Shown here: positions 27,412-34,790 of the stretch, piece after piece | How positions within the stretch are numbered: the first letter of the stretch is position 1 | Layout: each line of letters begins with the position of its first letter | Assembly: GCA_947496175.1 (NCBI GenBank) | Contig: CANMBU010000001.1 | Span: forward strand, 310,001 to 374,000 | Direction: 5' to 3' | Length of the DNA: 64,000 bases | From: an uncultured Roseovarius sp. | Lineage (GTDB): Bacteria; Pseudomonadota; Alphaproteobacteria; Rhodobacterales; Rhodobacteraceae | Notes under the pieces: generated by a model | Told to the model about the DNA's origin: nothing | Seen by the model: the letters and a program-made list of their open reading frames with translations, nothing else | The model's database searches: none | Made by a program: the position numbers and the translations under genes

Positions 27412-28629
27412 TTACTCAGCAGGTGTTGCGGCCTTGCTTTCAGAAGCTGCGCCTTCTTTCGACTTCACCTCTTCCAGCCACAGACCATGGTGTTCTTTCG
27501 CCCATTGCTCGTCCACCTCGCCGGTGCCCATGGCATCATAGGCCCCTTCCATGCCAACCGAGCCGATGTAGATATGGCCAATGATGATCGCCATCAGAGC
27601 AAAGCTGACGATGGCGTGCCAAAGCTGTGCGAATTGCATCTCTTCATGCGGCGCAAGCTGCTCGGGCAGGACACCAAAGCCTAAAAGTTCCGGAAGACCC
27701 GTTTGGTTCAGGACCGCAAAGGTTTTGGCAAACATCGGCAACTCAAACGGAAAGAGCAGAGACAGGCCCGAGGCAGAAATAGAGCCGCCCAAAAGGATCA
27801 CAGACCAGAAAATGAACTTCTGCCCAGCGTTGAACTTTTTGGCTGGCGGGTGCACGCCTTCGCTAAAGAGGCCGCCGCCCACTTTAAGCCATTTGAGATC
27901 GGTCTTGTTAGGGATGTTATGCACGACCCAGAAAACAAAACACATAATCAGTCCGAGCATGAAGGCCCAACTGACATTGTTGTGGATCCATTTTGACCCC
28001 ATCGCGATTGTCGAGAATGCTTCGTGTCCAAAGATAGGAATAATGACTGTTCTGCCTGTGAGCACCAACAAGCCGGTAATTCCAAGAACAATAAACGACC
28101 CCGCCATCAGCCAATGCGCGAACCGTTCGATGGACTTGAAGCGTGTCACAGTACGCCCCGTCTTTTCTCCGTCGATCATAATCCTGCCACGCACCAGATA
28201 GAACAAGGCGAGGACAAAGATTGTGCCCACCAACAGCCAATTGCCATAGGTGGTCAGCGGCCCTTCACGGAACTGCAGCCATTTCATGCCACCATCCTGA
28301 ATAAGAACGCGTGCTTCTGGTCCACCAGACGTCACAGTCACGTCCGCCGTGCCATAGCGCAACGCGCTCCAGACATCGGAATCTGACGCGCCGCCCAGCC
28401 CACCCAGTTGGTTGGCCATCGCACCGGCACTGTCAGGGTCCTCTTCGCGCTGAAAATTGTCGACCTTTTCACCGCGCTGTCGCGCCATGATGTCTTCAAG
28501 GGTCTGTGCTCCGCCAGTGGCGGAACGATCTGTTTCTGTAGCCTGCGATGCCTCCTGCGCTGCAACTGGTGCAGCGAGTGGTCCAGCTAGGCCCAAAGCA
28601 AGGATAAGTGTGAGCAGAATGCGTGCCAT
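27412..28629 (-). CDS. fdhC: Formate dehydrogenase gamma subunit (cytochrome b556)
   Basis: Membrane haem-b subunit that passes electrons from formate oxidation to the quinone pool. The start MARILLTLILALGLAG is a signal-like segment, followed by a long periplasmic N-terminal region (about 30-125) and four membrane helices carrying the haem histidines (RFAHWLMAG, KWIHNNVSW, AQLWHAIVSFAL, IIIGHIYIG). I chose ATG 28629 with AGGGA upstream; an in-frame ATG at 28647 is possible. A 124-base gap with two hairpins separates it from the beta gene. The WD40-cytochrome gene starts immediately at its stop. Confidence 0.92.
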   Translation of the reverse strand: MARILLTLILALGLAGPLAAPVAAQEASQATETDRSATGGAQTLEDIMARQRGEKVDNFQREEDPDSAGAMANQLGGLGGASDSDVWSALRYGTADVTVTSGGPEARVLIQDGGMKWLQFREGPLTTYGNWLLVGTIFVLALFYLVRGRIMIDGEKTGRTVTRFKSIERFAHWLMAGSFIVLGITGLLVLTGRTVIIPIFGHEAFSTIAMGSKWIHNNVSWAFMLGLIMCFVFWVVHNIPNKTDLKWLKVGGGLFSEGVHPPAKKFNAGQKFIFWSVILLGGSISASGLSLLFPFELPMFAKTFAVLNQTGLPELLGFGVLPEQLAPHEEMQFAQLWHAIVSFALMAIIIGHIYIGSVGMEGAYDAMGTGEVDEQWAKEHHGLWLEEVKSKEGAASESKAATPAE

Positions 28630-28683
28630 GGTAAGGATCCCTGTCATTCTTCTGACAACGTCTTATGCGTCGTCTTCAAAGAG

Positions 28684-28740
28684 GGGCGGCCAAAAGCCGC
28701 CCTCCCCCAAGGCTGTGTCGGGTGCGTGAGACCACGCACC
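28684..28740 (-). promoter_or_regulatory. Two hairpins in the gap between FDH beta and gamma genes
   Basis: In mRNA order (minus strand) the first stem is GGTGCGTG/CACGCACC (28721-28728 with 28733-28740, 4-base loop). The second is GGGCGGC/GCCGCCC (28684-28690 with 28696-28702, 5-base loop). The second is followed only by a short T-rich stretch. They may partly terminate transcription or protect the upstream message from exonucleases, giving more alpha-beta than gamma transcript. Confidence 0.5.
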
Positions 28741-28753
28741 CTGAACCAAGTTA

Positions 28754-29347
28754 TCAGCCGTCCGTGTTGCCGTAGGCTGAACCCCAGCCCCAAGCACCTG
28801 AGCCGAAGCCACGGGCAACGACACGCTCGCGATAGATATTCGCGACCACATCGCCGTCCCCGGCCAGCAGGGCCTTGGTCGAGCACATCTCGGCACAGAT
28901 CGGCAGTTTGCCCTCTGCAATCCGATTACGCCCATACTTGTTGAACTCAGCCTGGCTGTGGTTCTCTTCGGGTCCACCGGCGCAGAAGGTACATTTGTCC
29001 ATCTTGCCGCGGCTGCCAAAGTTGCCCGCCTGCGGGAATTGCGGCGCGCCGAAGGGGCACGCGTAGAAGCAATATCCGCAACCAATGCAGAGGTCTTTGG
29101 AGTGAAGAACCACCCCTTCCTCATTCTGGTAGAAACAGTCTACTGGGCAAACCGCCATACACGGCGCATCGGAACAATGCATGCAGGCCACCGAGATCGA
29201 GCGTTCACCGGGGTTCCCATCTTCGATGGTCACAACCCGACGGCGGTTGATGCCCCAAGGCACCTCATGCTCGTTCTTACACGCGGTCACGCAGGCGTTG
29301 CATTCGATGCAGCGTTCGGCGTCACACAGGAATTTAGCTCTAGCCAT
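28754..29347 (-). CDS. fdhB: Formate dehydrogenase beta subunit (four 4Fe-4S clusters)
   Basis: 197-residue ferredoxin-like electron-transfer subunit. Sixteen cysteines form four clusters: Cys13/16/19/23; 55/58/63/67; 87/90/93/97; 119/122/151/155. This matches the FDH3/FdnH-type beta subunit that relays electrons from the catalytic subunit to the membrane cytochrome b. It has no signal peptide, so export should be as a complex with the Tat-bearing alpha subunit. It lies 12 bases downstream of the alpha gene and has an AGGAG ribosome site. Confidence 0.95.
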   Translation of the reverse strand: MARAKFLCDAERCIECNACVTACKNEHEVPWGINRRRVVTIEDGNPGERSISVACMHCSDAPCMAVCPVDCFYQNEEGVVLHSKDLCIGCGYCFYACPFGAPQFPQAGNFGSRGKMDKCTFCAGGPEENHSQAEFNKYGRNRIAEGKLPICAEMCSTKALLAGDGDVVANIYRERVVARGFGSGAWGWGSAYGNTDG

Positions 29348-29359
29348 ATCCTATTCTCC

Positions 29360-32257
29360 TTATGCTGCAGTGATTTTGCAGAGAGTCGCCTTCGTCTCCT
29401 GCATTTGGGTCACAGAGTCATAGCCATATGTCTGGGCAGTGTTGGTTGATTCACCCAAGACATAAGGATCGGCACCTTCAGGATACTTGCTCCTTTGGTC
29501 CTCACCCTGGAAATGACCACCAAAGTGGAACGGCATGAAGGCCACGCCTTCACCCACCCGGTTGGTCACCATGGCCATGACTTTGACTTTGCCGCCTTCT
29601 GGTCCTTCGACCCAGACCTGCTCGCCGTCCCGCACACCAAGGTTATTGGCATCACGCGGGTTCACTTCGACAAACATGTCCTGTTGCAGCTCAGCCAGCC
29701 ACGGATTCGACCGGGTTTCGTCCCCACCGCCTTCATACTCGACCAGACGTCCCGACGTCAGGATGATTGGATAATCCTTCGAGAAGTCGTTTTTCTGGAT
29801 CGAGGCATAAAGCGTTGGCAACCGGTAGTCGTGCCGGTCTTCGTAGGTCGGATAATCCGCGACCAGATCGCGCCGGTTCGTGTAGAGCGGCTCGCGGTGC
29901 AACGGCACCGGATCGGGGAATGTCCACACAACCGCGCGGGCCTTGGCGTTGCCGAAGGGTGCACAGCCGTGCTTGATCGCCACCCGCTGAATTCCGCCCG
30001 ATAGGTCGGTTTTCCAGTTGGTGTCCGGTCCGGCCACCGCGTCGATCGCTGCGCGTTCGTCGTCGGTGAGGTCGCCATCCCAGCCCAGGTCGATCAGCAT
30101 CTGCATGGTGAACTCAGGATAACCATCCTGAATTTCCGATCCCACGGAAGCCACACCTTCTGCCAGAAGGTTGTCGCCATCGCGTTCCACGCCGAATCGT
30201 GCACGGAACGTCAGGCCACCTTTAGCGACAGGTTTGGACATATCGTAAAGGTTCGGTGTACCCGGGTGGTTCATCTCGGCTGTACCCCAGCTTGGCCATG
30301 GCAGACCGTAGTAGTCACCATCCGCCGGACCACCCACCGCCTGAAGCGTTGTGCGATCAAACGTGTGCTGGTTCGCCATGTGCATCTTCAGACGCTCCGG
30401 AGACTGGCCGGTATAGCCGATAGTCCACATACCACGGTTGATCTCGCGCAGCGTGTCCTCGACATCCGGGGTGATCCCGTCATCCTCAAGGGCAATGTTG
30501 CGAAAGATGCGGTCATGGAACCCGAACTTCTTGGAGAAAAGACCGATGATCTCATGATCTGTCTTCGCTTCGAAGAGCGGATCAATCACCTTGTCACGCC
30601 ACTGCAGCGACCGGTTGGACGCGGTCACGGAGCCACGGGTCTCATACTGTGTCGTTGCCGGGAGCAGATAGCACCCATCCGTCCTGTCATGCAGCACAGC
30701 CGAGACAGTTGGGAATGGATCGATCACGACAAGCATGTCGAGCTTTTCCATTGCCGTCTTCATCTCAACCATACGGGTCTGAGAGTTGGGCGCGTGGCCC
30801 CAAAGCACCATGGCCCGAACTTTGTTCGGTTGGTCCATGTTGGCTTCGTCTTCCAGAACACCGTCGATCCAGCGGCTGACAGGAATACCTTTCAGGTTCT
30901 GCAACGACTTGTCATTGCCTTCCTTGTCCTTGATGGATCCAAAGTTGCTGGCAAGCCATTCGGGATCTTCACCCCAAACACGCGCCCAGTGGCCCCAGGC
31001 CCCTGCCGACAGGCCGTAGTAGCCTGGAAGCGTATGGCTGAGAACGCCAAGGTCCGTTGCACCCTGAACGTTGTCGTGGCCACGGAAGATGTTGGTGCCA
31101 CCTCCCGATGTACCCATGTTGCCCAGCGCAAGCTGAAGAACACAGTATGCACGTGTGTTGTTGTTGCCGTTGGTGTGCTGTGTGCCACCCATGCACCAGA
31201 TCACGGTGCCAGGACGGTTGTTGGCCATTGTACGCGCAACGCGCTCAAGCTGCGAACCGGGTGTGCCAGTGACACGCTCGACCTCTTCGGGCGTCCATTT
31301 GGCCACTTCGTCCTTGATCTGGTCCATACCCCACACGCGGGTGCGGATGAATTCCTGATCTTCCCAGCCGTTCTCGAAAATGTGCCACAGGATGCCCCAG
31401 ATCAGGGCCACGTCTGTACCAGGACGGAAGCGCACATATTCGTCCGCATGCGCCGCTGTCCGCGTGTAGCGCGGGTCACACACGATCAAAGGTGCGTTGT
31501 TTTGCTCTTTGGCACGCAGAACGTGCAAAAGCGAAACAGGATGCGCCTCGGCAGGGTTCCCACCGATAATAAAGATCGCACGGCTGTTGTGGATGTCGTT
31601 GTAGCTGTTGGTCATGGCGCCGTAGCCCCATGTGTTCGCAACACCGGCAACAGTGGTCGAGTGACAAATCCGGGCCTGGTGATCCACGTTGTTTGTGCCG
31701 AAATAGGCTGCAAACTTGCGGAACAGGTAGGCCTGTTCATTGTTATGCTTCGCAGACCCGAGCCAGTAGACACTGTCCGCGCCGCTCTCTTCCTTGATGT
31801 TCATCATGCCGTCGCCGATCTCGTCGATCGCCTGTTCCCAGCTGATGCGCTTCCATTCACCACCCTCTTTCTTCATCGGGTACTTGAGGCGGCGCTCGCC
31901 ATGGGCATGTTCACGAACCGCTGCCCCCTTCGCGCAGTGAGCGCCAAGGTTGAACGGGCTGTCCCAGCCAGGCTCTTGCCCGACCCAGACACCATCGCTC
32001 ACTTCGGCCACAACCGTGCAGCCAACCGAGCAGTGCGTGCAAACTGATTTAACTGTTTCTACCGCCGCAGTGGCAGCAGATTGTGCGTTGGCCTGGGTGA
32101 CAGTGCCCCCCGTTGCGCCAATCGCGGCCAGACCACCAATGGCCAGGCCAGAACCACGCAGGAATGCGCGGCGGTCGACGGATTTCCCGGCAACCTCAGA
32201 CAGGATACTTGTCCGCTGGGGGCGTCTCGCAACCCCGTTGGTCTTTTTCCTAAGCAT
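29360..32257 (-). CDS. fdhA: Formate dehydrogenase alpha subunit, Tat-exported, cysteine type
   Basis: 965-residue molybdopterin (Mo or W bis-MGD) oxidoreductase that oxidises formate to CO2 on the periplasmic side. The twin-arginine signal has RR at 29-30 (DRRAFLRGSG) and is followed by an Ala-rich core. The proximal 4Fe-4S cluster is bound by Cys73, Cys76, Cys80 and Cys108. The metal ligand is Cys198 in ARICHS, where selenoenzymes carry selenocysteine, so no SECIS element is needed. Downstream genes encode beta and gamma subunits; upstream genes supply chaperones. Length and domain order match FDH3-type catalytic subunits. Confidence 0.96.
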   Translation of the reverse strand: MLRKKTNGVARRPQRTSILSEVAGKSVDRRAFLRGSGLAIGGLAAIGATGGTVTQANAQSAATAAVETVKSVCTHCSVGCTVVAEVSDGVWVGQEPGWDSPFNLGAHCAKGAAVREHAHGERRLKYPMKKEGGEWKRISWEQAIDEIGDGMMNIKEESGADSVYWLGSAKHNNEQAYLFRKFAAYFGTNNVDHQARICHSTTVAGVANTWGYGAMTNSYNDIHNSRAIFIIGGNPAEAHPVSLLHVLRAKEQNNAPLIVCDPRYTRTAAHADEYVRFRPGTDVALIWGILWHIFENGWEDQEFIRTRVWGMDQIKDEVAKWTPEEVERVTGTPGSQLERVARTMANNRPGTVIWCMGGTQHTNGNNNTRAYCVLQLALGNMGTSGGGTNIFRGHDNVQGATDLGVLSHTLPGYYGLSAGAWGHWARVWGEDPEWLASNFGSIKDKEGNDKSLQNLKGIPVSRWIDGVLEDEANMDQPNKVRAMVLWGHAPNSQTRMVEMKTAMEKLDMLVVIDPFPTVSAVLHDRTDGCYLLPATTQYETRGSVTASNRSLQWRDKVIDPLFEAKTDHEIIGLFSKKFGFHDRIFRNIALEDDGITPDVEDTLREINRGMWTIGYTGQSPERLKMHMANQHTFDRTTLQAVGGPADGDYYGLPWPSWGTAEMNHPGTPNLYDMSKPVAKGGLTFRARFGVERDGDNLLAEGVASVGSEIQDGYPEFTMQMLIDLGWDGDLTDDERAAIDAVAGPDTNWKTDLSGGIQRVAIKHGCAPFGNAKARAVVWTFPDPVPLHREPLYTNRRDLVADYPTYEDRHDYRLPTLYASIQKNDFSKDYPIILTSGRLVEYEGGGDETRSNPWLAELQQDMFVEVNPRDANNLGVRDGEQVWVEGPEGGKVKVMAMVTNRVGEGVAFMPFHFGGHFQGEDQRSKYPEGADPYVLGESTNTAQTYGYDSVTQMQETKATLCKITAA

Positions 32258-32369
32258 GTTTCTCTCCTCCCTGTGCCCCTCTCGTTTGGGACGTGGGTAC
32301 TAAGTTTATCCTCCGGACGGTCGGGCCTATCGCTACCAATTGCCGGCGGGTCGGGTGACTTCGTCCGGT

Positions 32370-32561
32370 TCAGAACCGGGCGGAATCGAGGTATGCGCGC
32401 GTGTGCGCGGTGTCCTGCATCTTGTCCGATGACAGGTCAGGCTCAGCAGCTTCTGCCGTGCCTGTGGACGCGGCTGTTGCGACCGCGACTGCGGGCGCGC
32501 CTGCGGCGGCCATTTTCAGAAAATCGCGGCGGCTGCTGCCATCCTCAACTTTCTTGCTCAT
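32370..32561 (-). CDS. Small Tat-signal protein of formate dehydrogenase loci
   Basis: 63 residues, of which the first 40 or so are a twin-arginine signal (SSRRDFLKMAAAG, Ala/Val-rich core, AEA cleavage). The short remainder reads EPDLSSDKMQDTAHTRAYLDSARF in part. Proteins of this kind are encoded in front of FDH3 alpha subunits in many proteobacteria and are usually annotated only as Tat-signal formate dehydrogenase region proteins. A role in assembly or export of the enzyme is suspected, not shown. GAGGA precedes the ATG. Confidence 0.82.
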   Translation of the reverse strand: MSKKVEDGSSRRDFLKMAAAGAPAVAVATAASTGTAEAAEPDLSSDKMQDTAHTRAYLDSARF

Positions 32562-32610
32562 GAGAGTCCTCCTCTCGTTAGTGGCAAGTCGCCCTGCCGG
32601 TTAATGCGGA

Positions 32611-33243
32611 TCACTCCGCGCTCATCCGGAAACCTTCTGTCTCGATCTCCATGAACACCCGGCCGACAGCGCCGACCGAGGCATAAAGAACCGAGTTCTT
32701 CGCAGCTTCCAAATCTGTGAAAAAGTGACCGGCCCAGGGGCCGATATGCTTGTTGAAAAACGTCTTTTGCTCTGCAACAGACGCAGGCTTGCCAAACCGT
32801 CCGGTGATCAGGCTCGCCATCATTTCCATGAGAGACGCGATGTTGTCTTCCGGCTCATACACGTTGGGCGCCCGGGTCATCCCCCGCGCCGCCATGTCCC
32901 GACGCAGCGCCGCCAGAGGCTTCTCATTAAGGAACCCGGTCAGGTAATAGCTCGCATAGGGCAGAAGTTCCCCACGCCCCAGACCAATGAAAAGCGCATT
33001 GAACTCGCGCTCAACGGCTGCGCCTTTGGAGTGCTTGGCAATCCGCGACAGCGCCGCCACAGCTGTGCCCAGGTCGGTTTCGGCATCCCCGGACAAGCTC
33101 GCGGTCTTTGCCAACAACGCATCCGATGGCGGTGCGGCCAGAAGGACTGCAAGAAAATCGTAGAGGTCAGCACGCAGGCGGTCCTCTTCGGCGATCGCGT
33201 GATTTGGCTCGCGTGTCTCCATCAGTGCCTCTTGCTTCGTCAT
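32611..33243 (-). CDS. TorD/DmsD-family molecular chaperone
   Basis: 210-residue all-helical protein of the TorD family, the dedicated chaperones that bind the Tat signals and apo-forms of molybdoenzymes until cofactor insertion. Family features are the RADLYDFLAVLLAAPPS opening and the conserved middle segment YEPEDNIASLMEMMASL (the E-P-D-H-type motif, here EPEDN). Its client is presumably the alpha subunit, and perhaps the small Tat protein encoded next. Its ATG overlaps the DUF3306 stop by four bases. Confidence 0.88.
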   Translation of the reverse strand: MTKQEALMETREPNHAIAEEDRLRADLYDFLAVLLAAPPSDALLAKTASLSGDAETDLGTAVAALSRIAKHSKGAAVEREFNALFIGLGRGELLPYASYYLTGFLNEKPLAALRRDMAARGMTRAPNVYEPEDNIASLMEMMASLITGRFGKPASVAEQKTFFNKHIGPWAGHFFTDLEAAKNSVLYASVGAVGRVFMEIETEGFRMSAE

Positions 33244-33878
33244 GTGGCGCCTCCAGCGTGATCCTCAAAGGAGAAATGCATCCGGCGACGCGGCGCTGGC
33301 GCATAGGCCATCTCGTCTGGTTCTTTTTCTTCAAATGTCTGAGGCACGGGGGGGTGCTCAGGGATTTCAGTGGCCGCGACCGGCTCTGCGTCTCCGACGG
33401 GCTCTTCGTCCTCTGACGTTTCGCTATCAGCCACCACAGCGTCAGGTTCTTCCGCGTCATGCTCTTTTGCCTCGGCCTGACGCGCCAGCTCTTCGACATG
33501 CGCCAGCATCCCTTTGCCCACCTGATAAGCGGTTTGCAGGTTTTCGATCACCTTGGCCTTGTCGGTGAAGTCTTCACCATAATCGAGCAGGCCATCCAAA
33601 TTGGCCAGCGCCGGGTTAGACAGCCACAGCTTGCGCAGGGCACGGCGGCGAATGCGATCTGGCACCGCCTTGGACATAAAAGCGCTGAAATCATCGCCTT
33701 TGCGCATCGTATCCGGGTCTGGCAAGCCTAGCTCTTCCAGCACCTCATCGTCTGTCTTTTCCTCAAGAACGGCGTGTTCTTCTGCCAGCTTCGCCGCTTC
33801 AATCTCTTCGGCTTCAGCCAAAGCCTCCTCAGTCACCTTTGCCTTACGGCGCGACCAGAAATCGGAGCGCGTGTTCAT
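33240..33878 (-). CDS. DUF3306 protein of formate dehydrogenase loci
   Basis: 212-residue, very acidic soluble protein. The conserved core is the N-terminal 110 residues (MNTRSDFWSRRKAKV, then the DFSAFMSKAVPDRIRRRALRKLW helix region). The C-terminal half is Glu/Pro-rich and low in complexity. DUF3306 genes travel with DUF3305, TorD-like and FDH3 genes; the function is unknown, but the conserved company points to maturation of the enzyme. It overlaps both neighbours by four bases, so translation of the three maturation genes is coupled. Confidence 0.85.
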   Translation of the reverse strand: MNTRSDFWSRRKAKVTEEALAEAEEIEAAKLAEEHAVLEEKTDDEVLEELGLPDPDTMRKGDDFSAFMSKAVPDRIRRRALRKLWLSNPALANLDGLLDYGEDFTDKAKVIENLQTAYQVGKGMLAHVEELARQAEAKEHDAEEPDAVVADSETSEDEEPVGDAEPVAATEIPEHPPVPQTFEEKEPDEMAYAPAPRRRMHFSFEDHAGGAT

Positions 33879-34444
33879 TGCAAACGCTCCTTTCGGATAA
33901 GCCCGGGAGAGCGATAGATATCAGCGGCTTGCTTGATACGCGGATCACCAATGCCGTCTTCCTTGCGATCGACCTTCAGCTTGTCGCGGCGGCGTTTCTT
34001 GAATTCTTCTTCCTTGTGGTAGGTCATCGCGAAATCGCGAACCCAAGCTACCAGACCCTCAGGCATCGGAACCTTCTCAACGATGTCCTCACCATTATCG
34101 GCGTAGTCCTGCGCCTCATAGGGCGAAGCGGTCACCAGCACGGCCTCCAACGGGCAATCATGGTCAGTGCTTTCCCGAAGAATCACATAGACGGAAGGCT
34201 CACGTGTCGAAAGACCATGCAGGTAGGCTTCGGTTTCGGCGCCATGCAGTTCCAAGGTCAGTGTTGCGGCATGGTACTCGGTCGCATCATCTTCCGTCCG
34301 CAGCACCTTCCAGGTGGCTGACCCGGCTCCGGGCAAAACTGCCACGGCTTTCCAAGCCCAGGCCGCCCAACGCGTCACACCGGGCGAGCGTCTCATAACA
34401 ACACCCAGCGGCATGGTCGCGTACATGTCCGGATTGTGGATCAT
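33875..34444 (-). CDS. DUF3305 protein of formate dehydrogenase loci
   Basis: 189-residue soluble protein and first gene of the minus-strand FDH operon. Its opening, MPLGVVMRRSPGVTRWAAWAWKAVAV, is the DUF3305 hallmark. A basic, Lys/Arg-rich helical C-terminal part follows (EEFKKRRRDKLKVDRKED). It is always found with DUF3306 and FDH genes; a biochemical role is not established. GGGAGG lies about 12 bases before the ATG, a slightly long spacing; an internal ATG (MYATMPLG) could also serve. The 346-bp divergent region upstream should hold the operon promoter. Confidence 0.84.
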   Translation of the reverse strand: MIHNPDMYATMPLGVVMRRSPGVTRWAAWAWKAVAVLPGAGSATWKVLRTEDDATEYHAATLTLELHGAETEAYLHGLSTREPSVYVILRESTDHDCPLEAVLVTASPYEAQDYADNGEDIVEKVPMPEGLVAWVRDFAMTYHKEEEFKKRRRDKLKVDRKEDGIGDPRIKQAADIYRSPGLIRKERLQ

Positions 34445-34790
34445 GTGATGTGAAGTCCTCCCATGTTCTCAGCTTGTGAGAAAACCGGAGCACCTCAAAG
34501 AAAAAACTGCACGCAATGGTGGACATTTCAGTCGATTGGACAATTTGGGTAGTCAGGGACACCACCCCTTCCGATGATGGACAGAATGTCCGAATTGTGC
34601 CGAGGTTGTTCGGCAGACCTTGAAAGATGAAGGTGATGCGACAAAGAATCACACGCCCGGTAACAAGCTCGAAACGCGTTTCTATGCCAGAGATCAGGCT
34701 CAATATGGCCTCCATCAACGGTGTCAAACGGCGTGGAATGCGCACACAACCATCGCGGCAAACCACCGGCGGGGGGAGCGCCAGTAAAAC
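34445..34790. promoter_or_regulatory. Divergent FDH control region with repeated TGGACA motifs
   Basis: 346 bases without a credible gene, between the FDH operon (minus) and the ferredoxin-like gene (plus), so it should contain both promoters. TGGACA occurs three times (34520-34525, 34537-34542, 34578-34583). The last is part of an inverted repeat GGACA-GAA-TGTCC at 34579-34591. These could be binding sites for the operon's own response regulator, which has a Fis-type helix-turn-helix, but the link is inference. I found no convincing -24/-12 (GG-N10-GC) sigma-54 element by eye. Confidence 0.45.

Noticed and set aside
30266..32047. 593-codon open frame on the plus strand opposite the FDH alpha gene
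   Set aside because: It is antisense to a clear, motif-complete molybdoenzyme gene; its translation has no recognisable domain and is rich in His/Arg as expected for a shadow frame.
29360..32257. Possible selenocysteine codon in the FDH alpha gene
   Set aside because: The frame is uninterrupted and the metal-ligand position holds Cys198 (ARICHS), so no recoding is needed.
32365..32379. Palindrome CCGGTTCAGAACCGG at the end of the small Tat gene as a terminator
   Set aside because: The usable stem is only about five base pairs once a loop is allowed, there is no T-run, and the FDH operon continues downstream.
34287..34766. 159-codon minus-strand frame through the FDH divergent region
   Set aside because: It overlaps the start of the DUF3305 gene in another frame and shows no protein-like pattern; the region is better explained as regulatory.
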